Assembly: GCA_019689515.1 (NCBI GenBank)
Contig: JADGHI010000068.1
Location: forward strand, 1-12,255
Direction: 5' to 3'
Source of the DNA: Acetobacteraceae bacterium
GTDB lineage: Bacteria; Pseudomonadota; Alphaproteobacteria; Acetobacterales; Acetobacteraceae
Length of the DNA: 12,255 nucleotides
Shown: positions 1 through 6,434 of the stretch, piece by piece
How positions within the stretch are numbered: the first letter of the stretch is position 1
How the letters are laid out: every line of letters starts with the position of its first letter
Translations under genes and position numbers: made by a program
Notes under the pieces: model-generated
The model's database searches: none
What the model saw: the letters and a program-made list of their open reading frames with translations, nothing else
What the model was told of the DNA's origin: nothing

Positions 1-507
1 GGCGATCGCCGCCTCGGTGTCCGCGGCCCGCTGTGCGGCCCAGCGCGGATCGGCGGCGAGGTGCAGCAGCGCCGGCGCGTCGTGGCCGGTTTCGGCGATC
101 AGTGCGGCGAGGGTGGCTTCGTCGCCGGGGTCTTGGTCCTCCTTCCACACCGCCTTCAGCACGCGATGCGCGAGGCGGATGGCGGGCGCCTGTCCCTGTG
201 TCTCGCGCAGGGCGATGACGCAATGGGCGGGGAGCGCCTCGCGCATCGGGAAGAAGCGCGGCTCGAGGCGGATCGGGATGCCGAGATGGTCGCGCCAGCG
301 CTTCAGCTCCATCATCCGGTAGGCTTGGCGCTGCGGGGAGCGCTGTGGCAGGGGCAGGCCGCCCGTCGCCTTGAAGATCGTGCCGTAGTCCACCGGGAAG
401 ACGCGGATCGTCGCGCCGTGCCGCGCCGCCATCGCCTCCAGCCGCGCGGCGCCGAGATGCGTCCACGGCGAGTTCAGGGACATGAAGTAGTCGATCTGTG
501 GGGCCAT
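1..507 (-). CDS. 2-hydroxychromene-2-carboxylate isomerase / DsbA-fold oxidoreductase (3' end outside window)
   Basis: The ATG is at 507 and 169 codons are open to the left edge, so the C-terminus is missing; family members run about 200 residues. The protein begins MAPQIDYFMSLNSPWTHLG. This matches the thioredoxin/DsbA-like kappa-GST fold of HCCA isomerases, where a first beta-strand leads into a Ser-Pro-(Tyr/Trp) turn; the Ser (S13 here) normally contacts glutathione. There is no CxxC, so a dithiol oxidase role is unlikely. The QRQAYRMMELKRW segment around residues 60-72 is also typical of the family. Known members perform GSH-dependent isomerisation in naphthalene and other aromatic catabolism, in the cytoplasm. 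GAAGGAGAC lies just upstream of the ATG as Shine-Dalgarno. It is third in a minus-strand operon, 82 nt after the CMD-like gene. The true substrate is unknown. Confidence 0.8.
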   Translation of the reverse strand, partial: MAPQIDYFMSLNSPWTHLGAARLEAMAARHGATIRVFPVDYGTIFKATGGLPLPQRSPQRQAYRMMELKRWRDHLGIPIRLEPRFFPMREALPAHCVIALRETQGQAPAIRLAHRVLKAVWKEDQDPGDEATLAALIAETGHDAPALLHLAADPRWAAQRAADTEAAIA

Positions 508-556
508 TGCCGTGTCTCCTTCGGCTCGCCGGACCTTTTCCAAGGCAGCGATACGC

Positions 557-580
557 GCCCTGGGTGTTTCCACCCGGGGC
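557..580 (-). other. GAAA-capped hairpin between operon genes 2 and 3
   Basis: Read on the minus strand, arms GCCCCGGGTG and CACCCAGGGC flank a GAAA loop. They form ten positions with one C-A mismatch. It lies 9 nt after the stop of the CMD-like gene and about 50 nt before the start of the isomerase gene. No T-tract follows, so it is not a canonical intrinsic terminator. It could be an intercistronic processing or stability element or a weak attenuator. Structure was found by eye. Confidence 0.35.
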
Positions 581-589
581 CTTCGCGGC

Positions 590-1336
590 CTAGCCGCGCG
601 GTGCCGGCGCGGGCGGAGCGTCCGGCGAGGCGTCGAAGCCGCCCTGCTCGGCCGCCGCCGCGCCCCAGAGGCGGAACGCCTCGGAGGCAGGCACCTCGCC
701 TGCGGCGATCATGCCCTGCCAGATGGCGCAGGCGTCCACGAAATTCGGGATGCTGCCCGGGAACATCGCGTAGGAGATCCCCTCGGCGAGCTCCAGCTCT
801 GGCACGCCTGCCGCGTATGCGCCGCGGATGTGCAGCGTCAGCTCCCACCAGGCGCGGCGCGTGGTCTGCACCGCGGCCATCGCGACCTCGACTAAGCCGG
901 GCGCGACGGTGCTGCCCGCGACCACTGCGGCGAGGGCGGCGCGGTAGGCGCGCTCGCGGTCATAGGCGGGGAGGTGGCGCTGCCACTTCTCCGCCGCGAA
1001 GGCGAAGCGCGGCGCGCCCTCGGCGAAGGCGGCGAGGCGGATGGCGAGCTCGATCTCTGCATCGGTGCCGCCGGCGTCGCGGAACTTGCGGATGTGGTGG
1101 GTGGCGATCGCCTCGTCGCAGGCAACGAGCACGGCGAGCCAGACGAATTCCTTGTCGTGCTCCGCCATGTGGCGCGGTTCGAGCGTCAGCGCGGTGTAGG
1201 CGGCGTCGTATCCGGCGAGCAGCCGCGGCGCGGCGATGGCGAGCAGGCCGTGATGCGGCAGCAGGTAGCCGCGCTTGGCGCGCACCTCGGAGAGGCGGCG
1301 CTCGACCTCGGCGGCGGAGGGCAGGGTTGCGGTCAT
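590..1336 (-). CDS. Carboxymuconolactone decarboxylase (CMD/AhpD-fold) family protein, tandem-domain
   Basis: 248 residues starting MTATLPSAAEVERR. The ATG at 1336 is chosen because TGAGGA precedes it by about 8 nt and it sits 10 nt after the stop of the upstream oxygenase gene; the open frame extends further upstream only into that gene. Residues 60-103 carry the CMD helix pair, with VACDEAIATHH where AhpD-type members have CxxCxxxH, followed by GGTDAEIELAIRLAAF. A second diverged copy lies around residues 163-205 (WWELTLHIRGAYAAGVPELELAEG), which keeps the His but has no Cys. In the first copy C73 and H80 remain while the position of the second Cys is A76. An AhpD-like disulfide peroxidase cycle is therefore unlikely, and a decarboxylase or structural role is more plausible. 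The protein ends in an Ala/Pro-rich tail. The operon partners suggest a catabolic function; the substrate is unknown. Confidence 0.82.
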   Translation of the reverse strand: MTATLPSAAEVERRLSEVRAKRGYLLPHHGLLAIAAPRLLAGYDAAYTALTLEPRHMAEHDKEFVWLAVLVACDEAIATHHIRKFRDAGGTDAEIELAIRLAAFAEGAPRFAFAAEKWQRHLPAYDRERAYRAALAAVVAGSTVAPGLVEVAMAAVQTTRRAWWELTLHIRGAYAAGVPELELAEGISYAMFPGSIPNFVDACAIWQGMIAAGEVPASEAFRLWGAAAAEQGGFDASPDAPPAPAPRG

Positions 1337-1346
1337 GCGGCGTTCC

Positions 1347-2351
1347 TCAGGTCTTGCCGGCGGCGCGGAGCGCGGCCTTGGACATCTCGATCTTGCGGAA
1401 GCGGTGCTCGCCGGCGCGGATCGGCGCATGGCGCGGCGGGTTGCCAGGGCCGTGGCAGGTCGGCAGGCACTCGATCCACAGCGCGTCGTTCGGGTTGCAG
1501 AAATAGGCAATCGAGAGGCGCCGGCTGGCCTCGCCCGCCTCGGGTGGCGGGTTGGCGACGCGGTGCATGTTCGACAGCCAGCGGTCGTTCGACCAGGTCA
1601 TCATCAGGTCGCCGATGTTGATGACGAAGGCATACGGCCGCGTGCGCACCTCGATCCATTCGCCCGAGGGCGTGCGGACCTGCAAGCCGCCGGGCCGGTC
1701 CTGGCCGAGCAGGATGGTCAGGGCTCCGTAGTCGGTGTGGGCACCGGCGCGGAGCTGGCCCGGCTCCGGCGGGCGCTCGGGCGGCGGGTAGTGGATCAGC
1801 CGGAGCGTCGAGTTGTGGTCGGCGAAGCGCTCGGCGAAGAAGTCGGGCGGCAGGTCCATGCCGATGGCGAAGAGCTCCATCAGCCTCTGCGTCAGCCCTT
1901 CCATCGCGCGGTAGTAGCGGGTGATGGTGTCGCGGAACTCCAGCGGCCGCTCGGGCCAGACATTCGGCGTGTAGGTCGCGGCGATGCCCTCGATCACGGC
2001 GCGTTCCGTGTTGACCGTGAGCGGCCCCATGCCGAAGCCCTCCTTCAGGTCCGGCGGCGAGGCCTCGCCCGTCGTGTGCGCCAGCGTCTCCAGCCCATAG
2101 TCGAGATAGCCGCGCGGCGAGCCCTGCGCGGTGCTCCTGATCCGCATCTTCTCCGCGAGCGGCAGGTCGAAGAAGGCGGTGGCGGTGGCGATGGCCTCGT
2201 CGATCAGCGCGGGCGGGACACCATGGTCGGAAACGACGAAGAAGCCGAGGCGGCGCAGTTCCGCGTCGATGCGTTCGGCGACCGCGCGCTTCCTGGCGAG
2301 CGGGGCGTCGGCGAGGCCGGCGAGGCTGATCTCCGCGAGCGCCTCGGTCAT
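1347..2351 (-). CDS. 2-oxoglutarate/Fe(II)-dependent oxygenase, isopenicillin N synthase family
   Basis: 334 residues. The start at 2351 is set by a perfect AGGAGG 9 nt upstream. The N-terminal DIOX_N region (about 1-130) contains LGFFVVSDHGVPPALIDEA and a substrate-loop segment QGSPRGYLDYG. The double-stranded beta-helix core follows with the iron triad H205-x-D207 (in AHTDYGALTILL) and H263 (in NMHRVANPP). The co-substrate motif R278-L-S280 follows in RRLSIAYF. All metal and RxS residues are present, so it should be active. The family hydroxylates, desaturates or cyclises small molecules using O2, and most members also need 2-oxoglutarate; bacterial catabolic members act on diverse acids and amines, so the substrate cannot be read from sequence. 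It is the first gene of the minus-strand operon with the CMD and HCCA-isomerase-like genes, divergent from the ThDP enzyme at 2521. Confidence 0.92.
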   Translation of the reverse strand: MTEALAEISLAGLADAPLARKRAVAERIDAELRRLGFFVVSDHGVPPALIDEAIATATAFFDLPLAEKMRIRSTAQGSPRGYLDYGLETLAHTTGEASPPDLKEGFGMGPLTVNTERAVIEGIAATYTPNVWPERPLEFRDTITRYYRAMEGLTQRLMELFAIGMDLPPDFFAERFADHNSTLRLIHYPPPERPPEPGQLRAGAHTDYGALTILLGQDRPGGLQVRTPSGEWIEVRTRPYAFVINIGDLMMTWSNDRWLSNMHRVANPPPEAGEASRRLSIAYFCNPNDALWIECLPTCHGPGNPPRHAPIRAGEHRFRKIEMSKAALRAAGKT

Positions 2352-2448
2352 GCGGCGGTTCCTCCTGGGCGCGGATGAGAGCGGCCCATGCGATCCTAGG
2401 TCCGACCGGCGCGCCCGGGGAAGACGCCGGAATCGCCCGCCCGCCGCG

Positions 2449-2477
2449 TTGCCGGCCCGGAGGTGGCAGGCTAGCAT
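2449..2477 (+). promoter_or_regulatory. Candidate sigma70-type promoter for ThDP enzyme-coxG-like operon
   Basis: TTGCCG (2449-2454, 4/6 to the -35 consensus) and TAGCAT (2472-2477, 4/6 to the -10 consensus) are separated by exactly 17 nt. Initiation near 2484 would leave a leader of about 37 nt before the ATG at 2521. The region lies in the 169-bp gap between divergent operons. Matches are by eye in GC-rich DNA, so chance is possible. On the minus strand TAGGAT (2398-2393) could be a -10 for the oxygenase operon, but no good -35 accompanies it. Confidence 0.35.
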
Positions 2478-2520
2478 CACCGCGAGCCGTCCTGCGGGAC
2501 GCGCACGGAGGAAGCCGCGG

Positions 2521-4197
2521 ATGAAGGTGTACCAGGCGATCGCCGAGGCGATCGTGGCGGAGAATACCGGCCCGATCTTCGGACTGATGGGCGACGGCAA
2601 CATGTCGCTCTGGAGCGTGCTTGGGAAGGATCCGCGCGTGCGCATGGTCTCCTCGCGGCACGAGGCGGCGGCGGTGTCGATGGCCGACGGGCATTTCCGC
2701 GCCACCGGCCGGATCGGCGTGGCCGCCGTCACCTGCGGGCCCGGCCTGACGCAGTGCGGCACCTCGCTCATCTGTGCGGCGCGCAACCGCTCGGCGCTGG
2801 TGCTGATCGCCGGCGAGGTCCCGCAGGGCGCGAAGAACCGCATGCAGGGCCTGAACCAGCGCCGCTTCGCCGAGGCCTGCGACACCCGCTACTTCACCAT
2901 CACCGGCGCCGACAACCTCGCCGAGGAGCTCGCCGAGGCGTTCTACGCCGCGCGGGTCCATCGCGGCCCCGTGCTGCTCAGCCTGCCGATGGACATCCAG
3001 GAGCGGAGCTTCGACTGGGACTTCGAGTATCGTCCCTCGACCGACTTCCTCCCGCCGATGGCACCGGCGCCGAACGAGGAGGCGCTGGAGGCGGTGGTCG
3101 AGAAGCTCGCCGCGGCCGAGCGGCCGGTGATCGTCGCCGGGCGCGGTGCGCGCTACGCCGGCGCGAAGGAGGAGCTCATCCGCCTCGCCGACCGCGTCGG
3201 CGCGCTGCTCGCCACCTCGCTGCAGGCCAAGGGACTGTTCGCCGGGCATCCGTGGGATGTCGGCATCGCCGGCACCTTCGCCAGCGCGCCGACCGAGGAG
3301 CTGCTGGCCGAGGCGGACTTCGTCCTCGGTGTCGGCGCGGAGCTCGGCTACTACACGAGCGAGGGCGGCCTGCTCTTCCCGCAGGCCGAAGTCGCGCGCA
3401 TCGACATCCGTCCGGCGCCGGAGGAGATCGGCGTGCTGCCGGGGCTCTATGTCCGTGCCGACGCGAAGAAGGCGGTGGCCGCGATCAACGAGCGGCTGGA
3501 GCAGCGCCAGGTCCGCAAGGAGGGCTTCCGCACCGCGGCCGCGCGCGAAGTGCTCGACGCGCCCCCGCACCAGTATCCGACGCCCACCGACGGCCTCGAT
3601 CCGCGCGCGCTGATGCGCAACCTGGGACCCGCCCTGCCGCAGAACATCATGGTCACCTGCGGCGTCGGGCATTACTTCTCCTTCCCAGCGATGTATCTCG
3701 CCGTGCCGGAGGGAGGCGACATCCGCTTTTCCTCCCAGTTCGGCTCGATCGGCCAGGGGCTCAGCCTCGCGATCGGTGTCGGCGTGGCGACGCCCGACCG
3801 GCCGCACCTGCTGATCGAGGGCGACGGCAGCTTGATGATGTATCTGCAGGAGCTCGACACGGTCGTGCGCGAGAAGCTGCAGCTCACCGTCCTGGTGATG
3901 AACGACGCCGGCTTCGGCGCGGAGGTCCACAAGCTGCGCGCCAAGGGCATGGACCAGACGCTCGCGCAGTGGCAGTCGCCGGATTTCGTCGCTCTCGCGC
4001 GCGCCTTCGGCGGCGACGGTGTCCGGCTGGAGCGCGAGGCCGACATCGGCCCGGCGGTGCAGCGCGGCCTCAAGCAGGGCGGGCTGTTCCTGATCGACGC
4101 TCGGGTCTCGCCGAGCACGGTCAGCGATCCCTACAGCAAGATCCATTTCGGCAAGCCGAACACTGCGCCTCTGCTGCGCCCGGCCGCGGTGGCCTGA
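2521..4197 (+). CDS. ThDP-dependent decarboxylase/acetolactate-synthase-like enzyme
   Basis: 558 residues. The start at 2521 is favoured by GGAGG about 9 nt upstream and by the protein beginning at the PYR domain (MKVYQAIAEAIVAENTGPIF); the open frame upstream is antisense to the oxygenase gene. Domain order is normal for the superfamily: PYR domain about 1-165 with catalytic glutamate E48 in SSRHEAAAVSMADG; central TPP_enzyme_M about 185-325; PP domain about 370-540 with the Mg-ThDP motif GDG (434-436) ending at N461-D462. The family splits or forms C-C bonds next to a carbonyl (acetolactate synthase, benzoylformate decarboxylase and others). The PYR segment GLNQRRF (110-116) lacks the AFQE usual for acetolactate synthase, and no FAD-associated features or small subunit gene are seen, so a biosynthetic IlvB role is unlikely. 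It is followed 3 nt later by a CoxG-like gene. Its substrate is unknown. Confidence 0.9.
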   Translation: MKVYQAIAEAIVAENTGPIFGLMGDGNMSLWSVLGKDPRVRMVSSRHEAAAVSMADGHFRATGRIGVAAVTCGPGLTQCGTSLICAARNRSALVLIAGEVPQGAKNRMQGLNQRRFAEACDTRYFTITGADNLAEELAEAFYAARVHRGPVLLSLPMDIQERSFDWDFEYRPSTDFLPPMAPAPNEEALEAVVEKLAAAERPVIVAGRGARYAGAKEELIRLADRVGALLATSLQAKGLFAGHPWDVGIAGTFASAPTEELLAEADFVLGVGAELGYYTSEGGLLFPQAEVARIDIRPAPEEIGVLPGLYVRADAKKAVAAINERLEQRQVRKEGFRTAAAREVLDAPPHQYPTPTDGLDPRALMRNLGPALPQNIMVTCGVGHYFSFPAMYLAVPEGGDIRFSSQFGSIGQGLSLAIGVGVATPDRPHLLIEGDGSLMMYLQELDTVVREKLQLTVLVMNDAGFGAEVHKLRAKGMDQTLAQWQSPDFVALARAFGGDGVRLEREADIGPAVQRGLKQGGLFLIDARVSPSTVSDPYSKIHFGKPNTAPLLRPAAVA

Positions 4198-4200
4198 GAC

Positions 4201-4869
4201 GTGGAGTTCGAGGGCGAATTCCGCGTCCCTGGCCGGCCGGAGGAGGTGATCCTCCGGTTCGCGGACGTCGAGCGCATGGCCCGCTGCATGCCGGGGGCGG
4301 TGGTGGAGGGGCGCGACGATGAAGGCGCCTGGCTCGGCGCCATGGTCGTCGCCTTCGGGCCGAAGAAGATCAAGTTCAAGGGCAAGCTGACCGCGGAGAC
4401 CGATCCCGCTTCGCTGAGCGGCTGGCTTCAGGGGCGCGGCAATGCGGACCTGCGCGCCGCGCGGGTGGGGTTCCGCGTGGACTACACAGTCCGTGCCGAT
4501 CCCGACGCGCCGGCGGAGCGCCCCGCCTCGATCGTCGCGCTGCGGTCGCAGGCCGAGTTGACCGGTGTTCTGGCGGATTTCGCGCGCACCGGTGGCGTCG
4601 CCTTCGCCAACGCGCTGATGGAGGATTTCTCCCGGCGCGCCGCGGAGGAATTCTCGCGCGACTTCGCGGCGACGGAGACGACGCCCGCCGCGGCGCCGCA
4701 GGCAGAGGACGTGCCCGCCGCCCCCGCGCCGGCATCCGTCGCGCCTGCGGCACCGCCGCCACCCGCACCGGCGCAGCCCTTGCAGGCGCACAGCCTGCTC
4801 TGGGCGGTGGTGAAGGCGAAGCTGCTCGCGCTCCTGGCCCGCCTCGGACTCGGTCCGAAGGCATCCTAG
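4201..4869 (+). CDS. CoxG-like SRPBCC domain protein with C-terminal membrane-binding tail
   Basis: 222 residues from a GTG at 4201, 3 nt after the preceding stop. No strong Shine-Dalgarno is visible, so translational coupling is likely. Residues 1-155 match the carbon monoxide dehydrogenase subunit G (CoxG) fold: EFRVPGRPEEVILRFADVERMARCMPGA, then GPKKIKFKGKLTAE, then the long helix LTGVLADFARTGGVAFANAL. An Ala/Pro-rich linker (about 160-193) leads to a hydrophobic helix at about 197-216, a layout known in CoxG proteins that attach to the membrane. CoxG serves Mo-containing CO dehydrogenases, and the fold binds hydrophobic ligands. No coxL/M/S genes are in this window, so the partner is presumably the adjacent ThDP enzyme or something outside the window. 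The function here is inferred only from the fold. Confidence 0.85.
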   Translation: MEFEGEFRVPGRPEEVILRFADVERMARCMPGAVVEGRDDEGAWLGAMVVAFGPKKIKFKGKLTAETDPASLSGWLQGRGNADLRAARVGFRVDYTVRADPDAPAERPASIVALRSQAELTGVLADFARTGGVAFANALMEDFSRRAAEEFSRDFAATETTPAAAPQAEDVPAAPAPASVAPAAPPPPAPAQPLQAHSLLWAVVKAKLLALLARLGLGPKAS

Positions 4870-4981
4870 CCGCGGGCCGGCAGGCAGGCGCGTGGCCGCC
4901 AGCCGCTTGGCCCCGCGCTGTGCCATCCCGACGGCCCGGTGATCTGCACCGCCGGCGATGGCGGCGCGATAGCCGTCGCGC

Positions 4982-5028
4982 GGCGGGCGGGACGCGGCCT
5001 TGCGTCTGTGTTGGCCCGCCCGCCCGCC
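4982..5028. terminator. GC-rich stem-loop between convergent genes (possible bidirectional terminator)
   Basis: GGCGGGCGGG (4982-4991) is complementary to CCCGCCCGCC (5019-5028, also an overlapping copy at 5015-5024), giving a 10-bp stem with a loop of about 23-27 nt. It lies in the 167-bp gap where the plus-strand coxG-like gene and the minus-strand Bug gene converge, only 8 nt after the latter's stop. The loop is long and there is no U-tract, so intrinsic termination is uncertain. Nothing else is seen in 4870-5036. Confidence 0.3.
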
Positions 5029-5036
5029 TGTCGCCG

Positions 5037-6098
5037 CTACTCCAGCCGGATGTTGTTCTCGCGGATCAGCCGCCGCAGCGGCTCGGCTTCCTCGCGCATC
5101 ATGGCGGCGAAAGCCTCCGGCGGCGCGGGCCGCGGCACGACGCCCTCGCCGGTGAGCCAGGCGGCCATGTCTGGCTGCCGGAGGATATTCTGCACCACGG
5201 CGTTCACCCGGGTCACCACCTGCGCCGGCAGCCCCGCTGGGCCCATGATGCAGAGCCCGTCCACCAGCCGCGCTCCCGGCACGCCCTTCTCGCTCACCGT
5301 CGGCAGGTCGCTCAGCACCGGCGAGCGCTCGGCGTTCGCCACGGCGATGGCGCGCGCACGGTTGTCGTTCATGTAGGGCCGCGCGAACAGCAGCGTGGCG
5401 AGCGTCGCGTCCACGCGTCCGCCGAGGAAGTCCGTCATCGCAGCCGCGCCGCCGCGATAGGGCACGTGCACCATGTCCAGCCGGCCGAACCCGATCATCT
5501 GCTCGATGAGCAGATGGTAGGAGCTTCCGATGCCGACCGAGGCGAAATTCACCTTCCCCGGATTGGCGCGCACATAGGCGACAAATTCCTCGATCGTGCG
5601 GTAGGGCCGGTCGGGGCGGACGAGCATCACCACCGTCATCGGCCCGATCATCGCGATCGGCGTCAGGTCGCGCTCCGGGTGGAAGTCGAGCCGCAGGTCG
5701 GCCGCCCCGGCGATCAACAGGTTGCCGTAATTGGTGATGAGGAGCGTGTACCCGTCCGGCCGCGCGCGTGCGACATAGGCGGCGGCGACGTTTCCGCCCG
5801 CTCCGCCGCGGTTCTCGATCACGACCGGCACGCCGAGCGCGACGCTCATCCGCTCGCCGACACGCCGCCCGACCGTATCGGTGATCGCGCCCGGCGGATA
5901 GGAGACGACGAGCGTGATCGGCCGGTTGGGCCAGGGCGGATCGGCCGCCGCCGCACCGCGCGGCGCAAGCATCGCCGCGGCCGGCGCGGCCGTCGCTGCC
6001 GCGAGACCGGGAAGCGCCCGCCGGGTGAGGCGGAGCGGTGCTTCGGCTGCAACAGGCGGCGGCGAGGCCCGGCGGACGCCGGGCAGCGACTGCGTCAT
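5037..6098 (-). CDS. Bug-family tripartite tricarboxylate transporter (TTT) substrate-binding protein
   Basis: 353 residues, with ATG at 6098 preceded by GAGGAG 6 nt away. The leader has an unusually long n-region and twin arginines R26-R27 in RLTRRALPGL, then a hydrophobic Ala-rich stretch ending AAAA before DPPWP (about residue 52). This suggests Tat-type export to the periplasm. The mature protein has the Bug signatures in order: PITLVVSYPPGAITDTVGRR, VIENRGGAGGNVAA, RPDGYTLL, ANPGKVNFASVGIGSSYHL, and HVPYRGGAAAMTDFLGGRVD. The fold captures carboxylates and other small ligands for TctA/TctB-type permeases, but no permease genes are here, which is common for Bug proteins in expanded families. 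It is divergent from the MFS gene and convergent with the coxG-like gene. The ligand is unknown. Confidence 0.92.
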   Translation of the reverse strand: MTQSLPGVRRASPPPVAAEAPLRLTRRALPGLAAATAAPAAAMLAPRGAAAADPPWPNRPITLVVSYPPGAITDTVGRRVGERMSVALGVPVVIENRGGAGGNVAAAYVARARPDGYTLLITNYGNLLIAGAADLRLDFHPERDLTPIAMIGPMTVVMLVRPDRPYRTIEEFVAYVRANPGKVNFASVGIGSSYHLLIEQMIGFGRLDMVHVPYRGGAAAMTDFLGGRVDATLATLLFARPYMNDNRARAIAVANAERSPVLSDLPTVSEKGVPGARLVDGLCIMGPAGLPAQVVTRVNAVVQNILRQPDMAAWLTGEGVVPRPAPPEAFAAMMREEAEPLRRLIRENNIRLE

Positions 6099-6434
6099 GG
6101 CGAACTCCTCTCGCGCAAGCGGTTACCCGTTGCGGGTTGCCCCACGCTGGCCCTCCTGCGGTTCTGCGTTGGGCGGGACGCTTAACGCGTGCGGCGCGAG
6201 TGTCGAGGGGGCAAAAGGCCAGCGCACGTGCGCGCAGTCAGCTCGGCGTTGTCGCCTCCGGTCCCGCGGGTTACGGTGATACTGCATCGTACACGCCGGA
6301 CGAGCCGTGCCCGCGTCGCCACGCCGTAACCGCGCCGAATTTCCACCGCGCTCCGCGTGCCGTTGCGCAAGCCTGTCGCGATCGCCGCGCTGTGGTGGTG
6401 CCGCTCGGCAGTCCTGTCGCAGGGCCACTGCCGG
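6099..6434. other. Divergent intergenic region between Bug receptor and MFS genes
   Basis: 336 bp without a supportable gene. It holds the Shine-Dalgarno of the minus-strand Bug gene, a short dyad ACCCG-TTG-CGGGT at 6125-6137, and a longer dyad at 6272-6291 listed separately. No convincing -35/-10 pair was found on either strand. Open frames crossing it lack family motifs or plausible start sites. Confidence 0.6.
6272..6291. promoter_or_regulatory. Imperfect palindrome, candidate operator
   Basis: TACGGTG and CATCGTA form 7-bp arms with one mismatch around the spacer ATACTG. It lies in a locally less GC-rich patch, 143 bp before the MFS start and 173 bp before the Bug start. Size and placement fit a dimeric regulator site shared by divergent genes, but no regulator gene is in the window and no second copy was seen. 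Confidence 0.3.

Noticed and set aside
61..1506. 481-codon open frame on the plus strand antisense to the CMD-like and isomerase genes
   Set aside because: Its Arg-rich low-complexity translation and complete overlap with well-supported minus-strand genes mark it as a shadow.
2352..2520. Possible ThDP riboswitch upstream of the ThDP enzyme
   Set aside because: The likely leader is only about 37 nt and no THI-box core could be recognised, so there is no support.
1333..4926. 1197-codon open frame on the minus strand crossing the oxygenase, the divergent intergenic region and the antisense of the ThDP enzyme
   Set aside because: It has no family motifs, spans real genes in other frames and has Arg/His/Ala-rich composition typical of a shadow frame in GC-rich DNA.
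5445..5469. Exact 25-nt repeat also present at 9525-9549
   Set aside because: Both copies encode the conserved HVPYRGG motif of the two Bug proteins, so this is shared coding sequence rather than an att site or mobile-element repeat.
6123..6140. Short dyad ACCCG-TTG-CGGGT as an operator
   Set aside because: Five-bp GC-rich arms are expected by chance here; noted only in the intergenic description.
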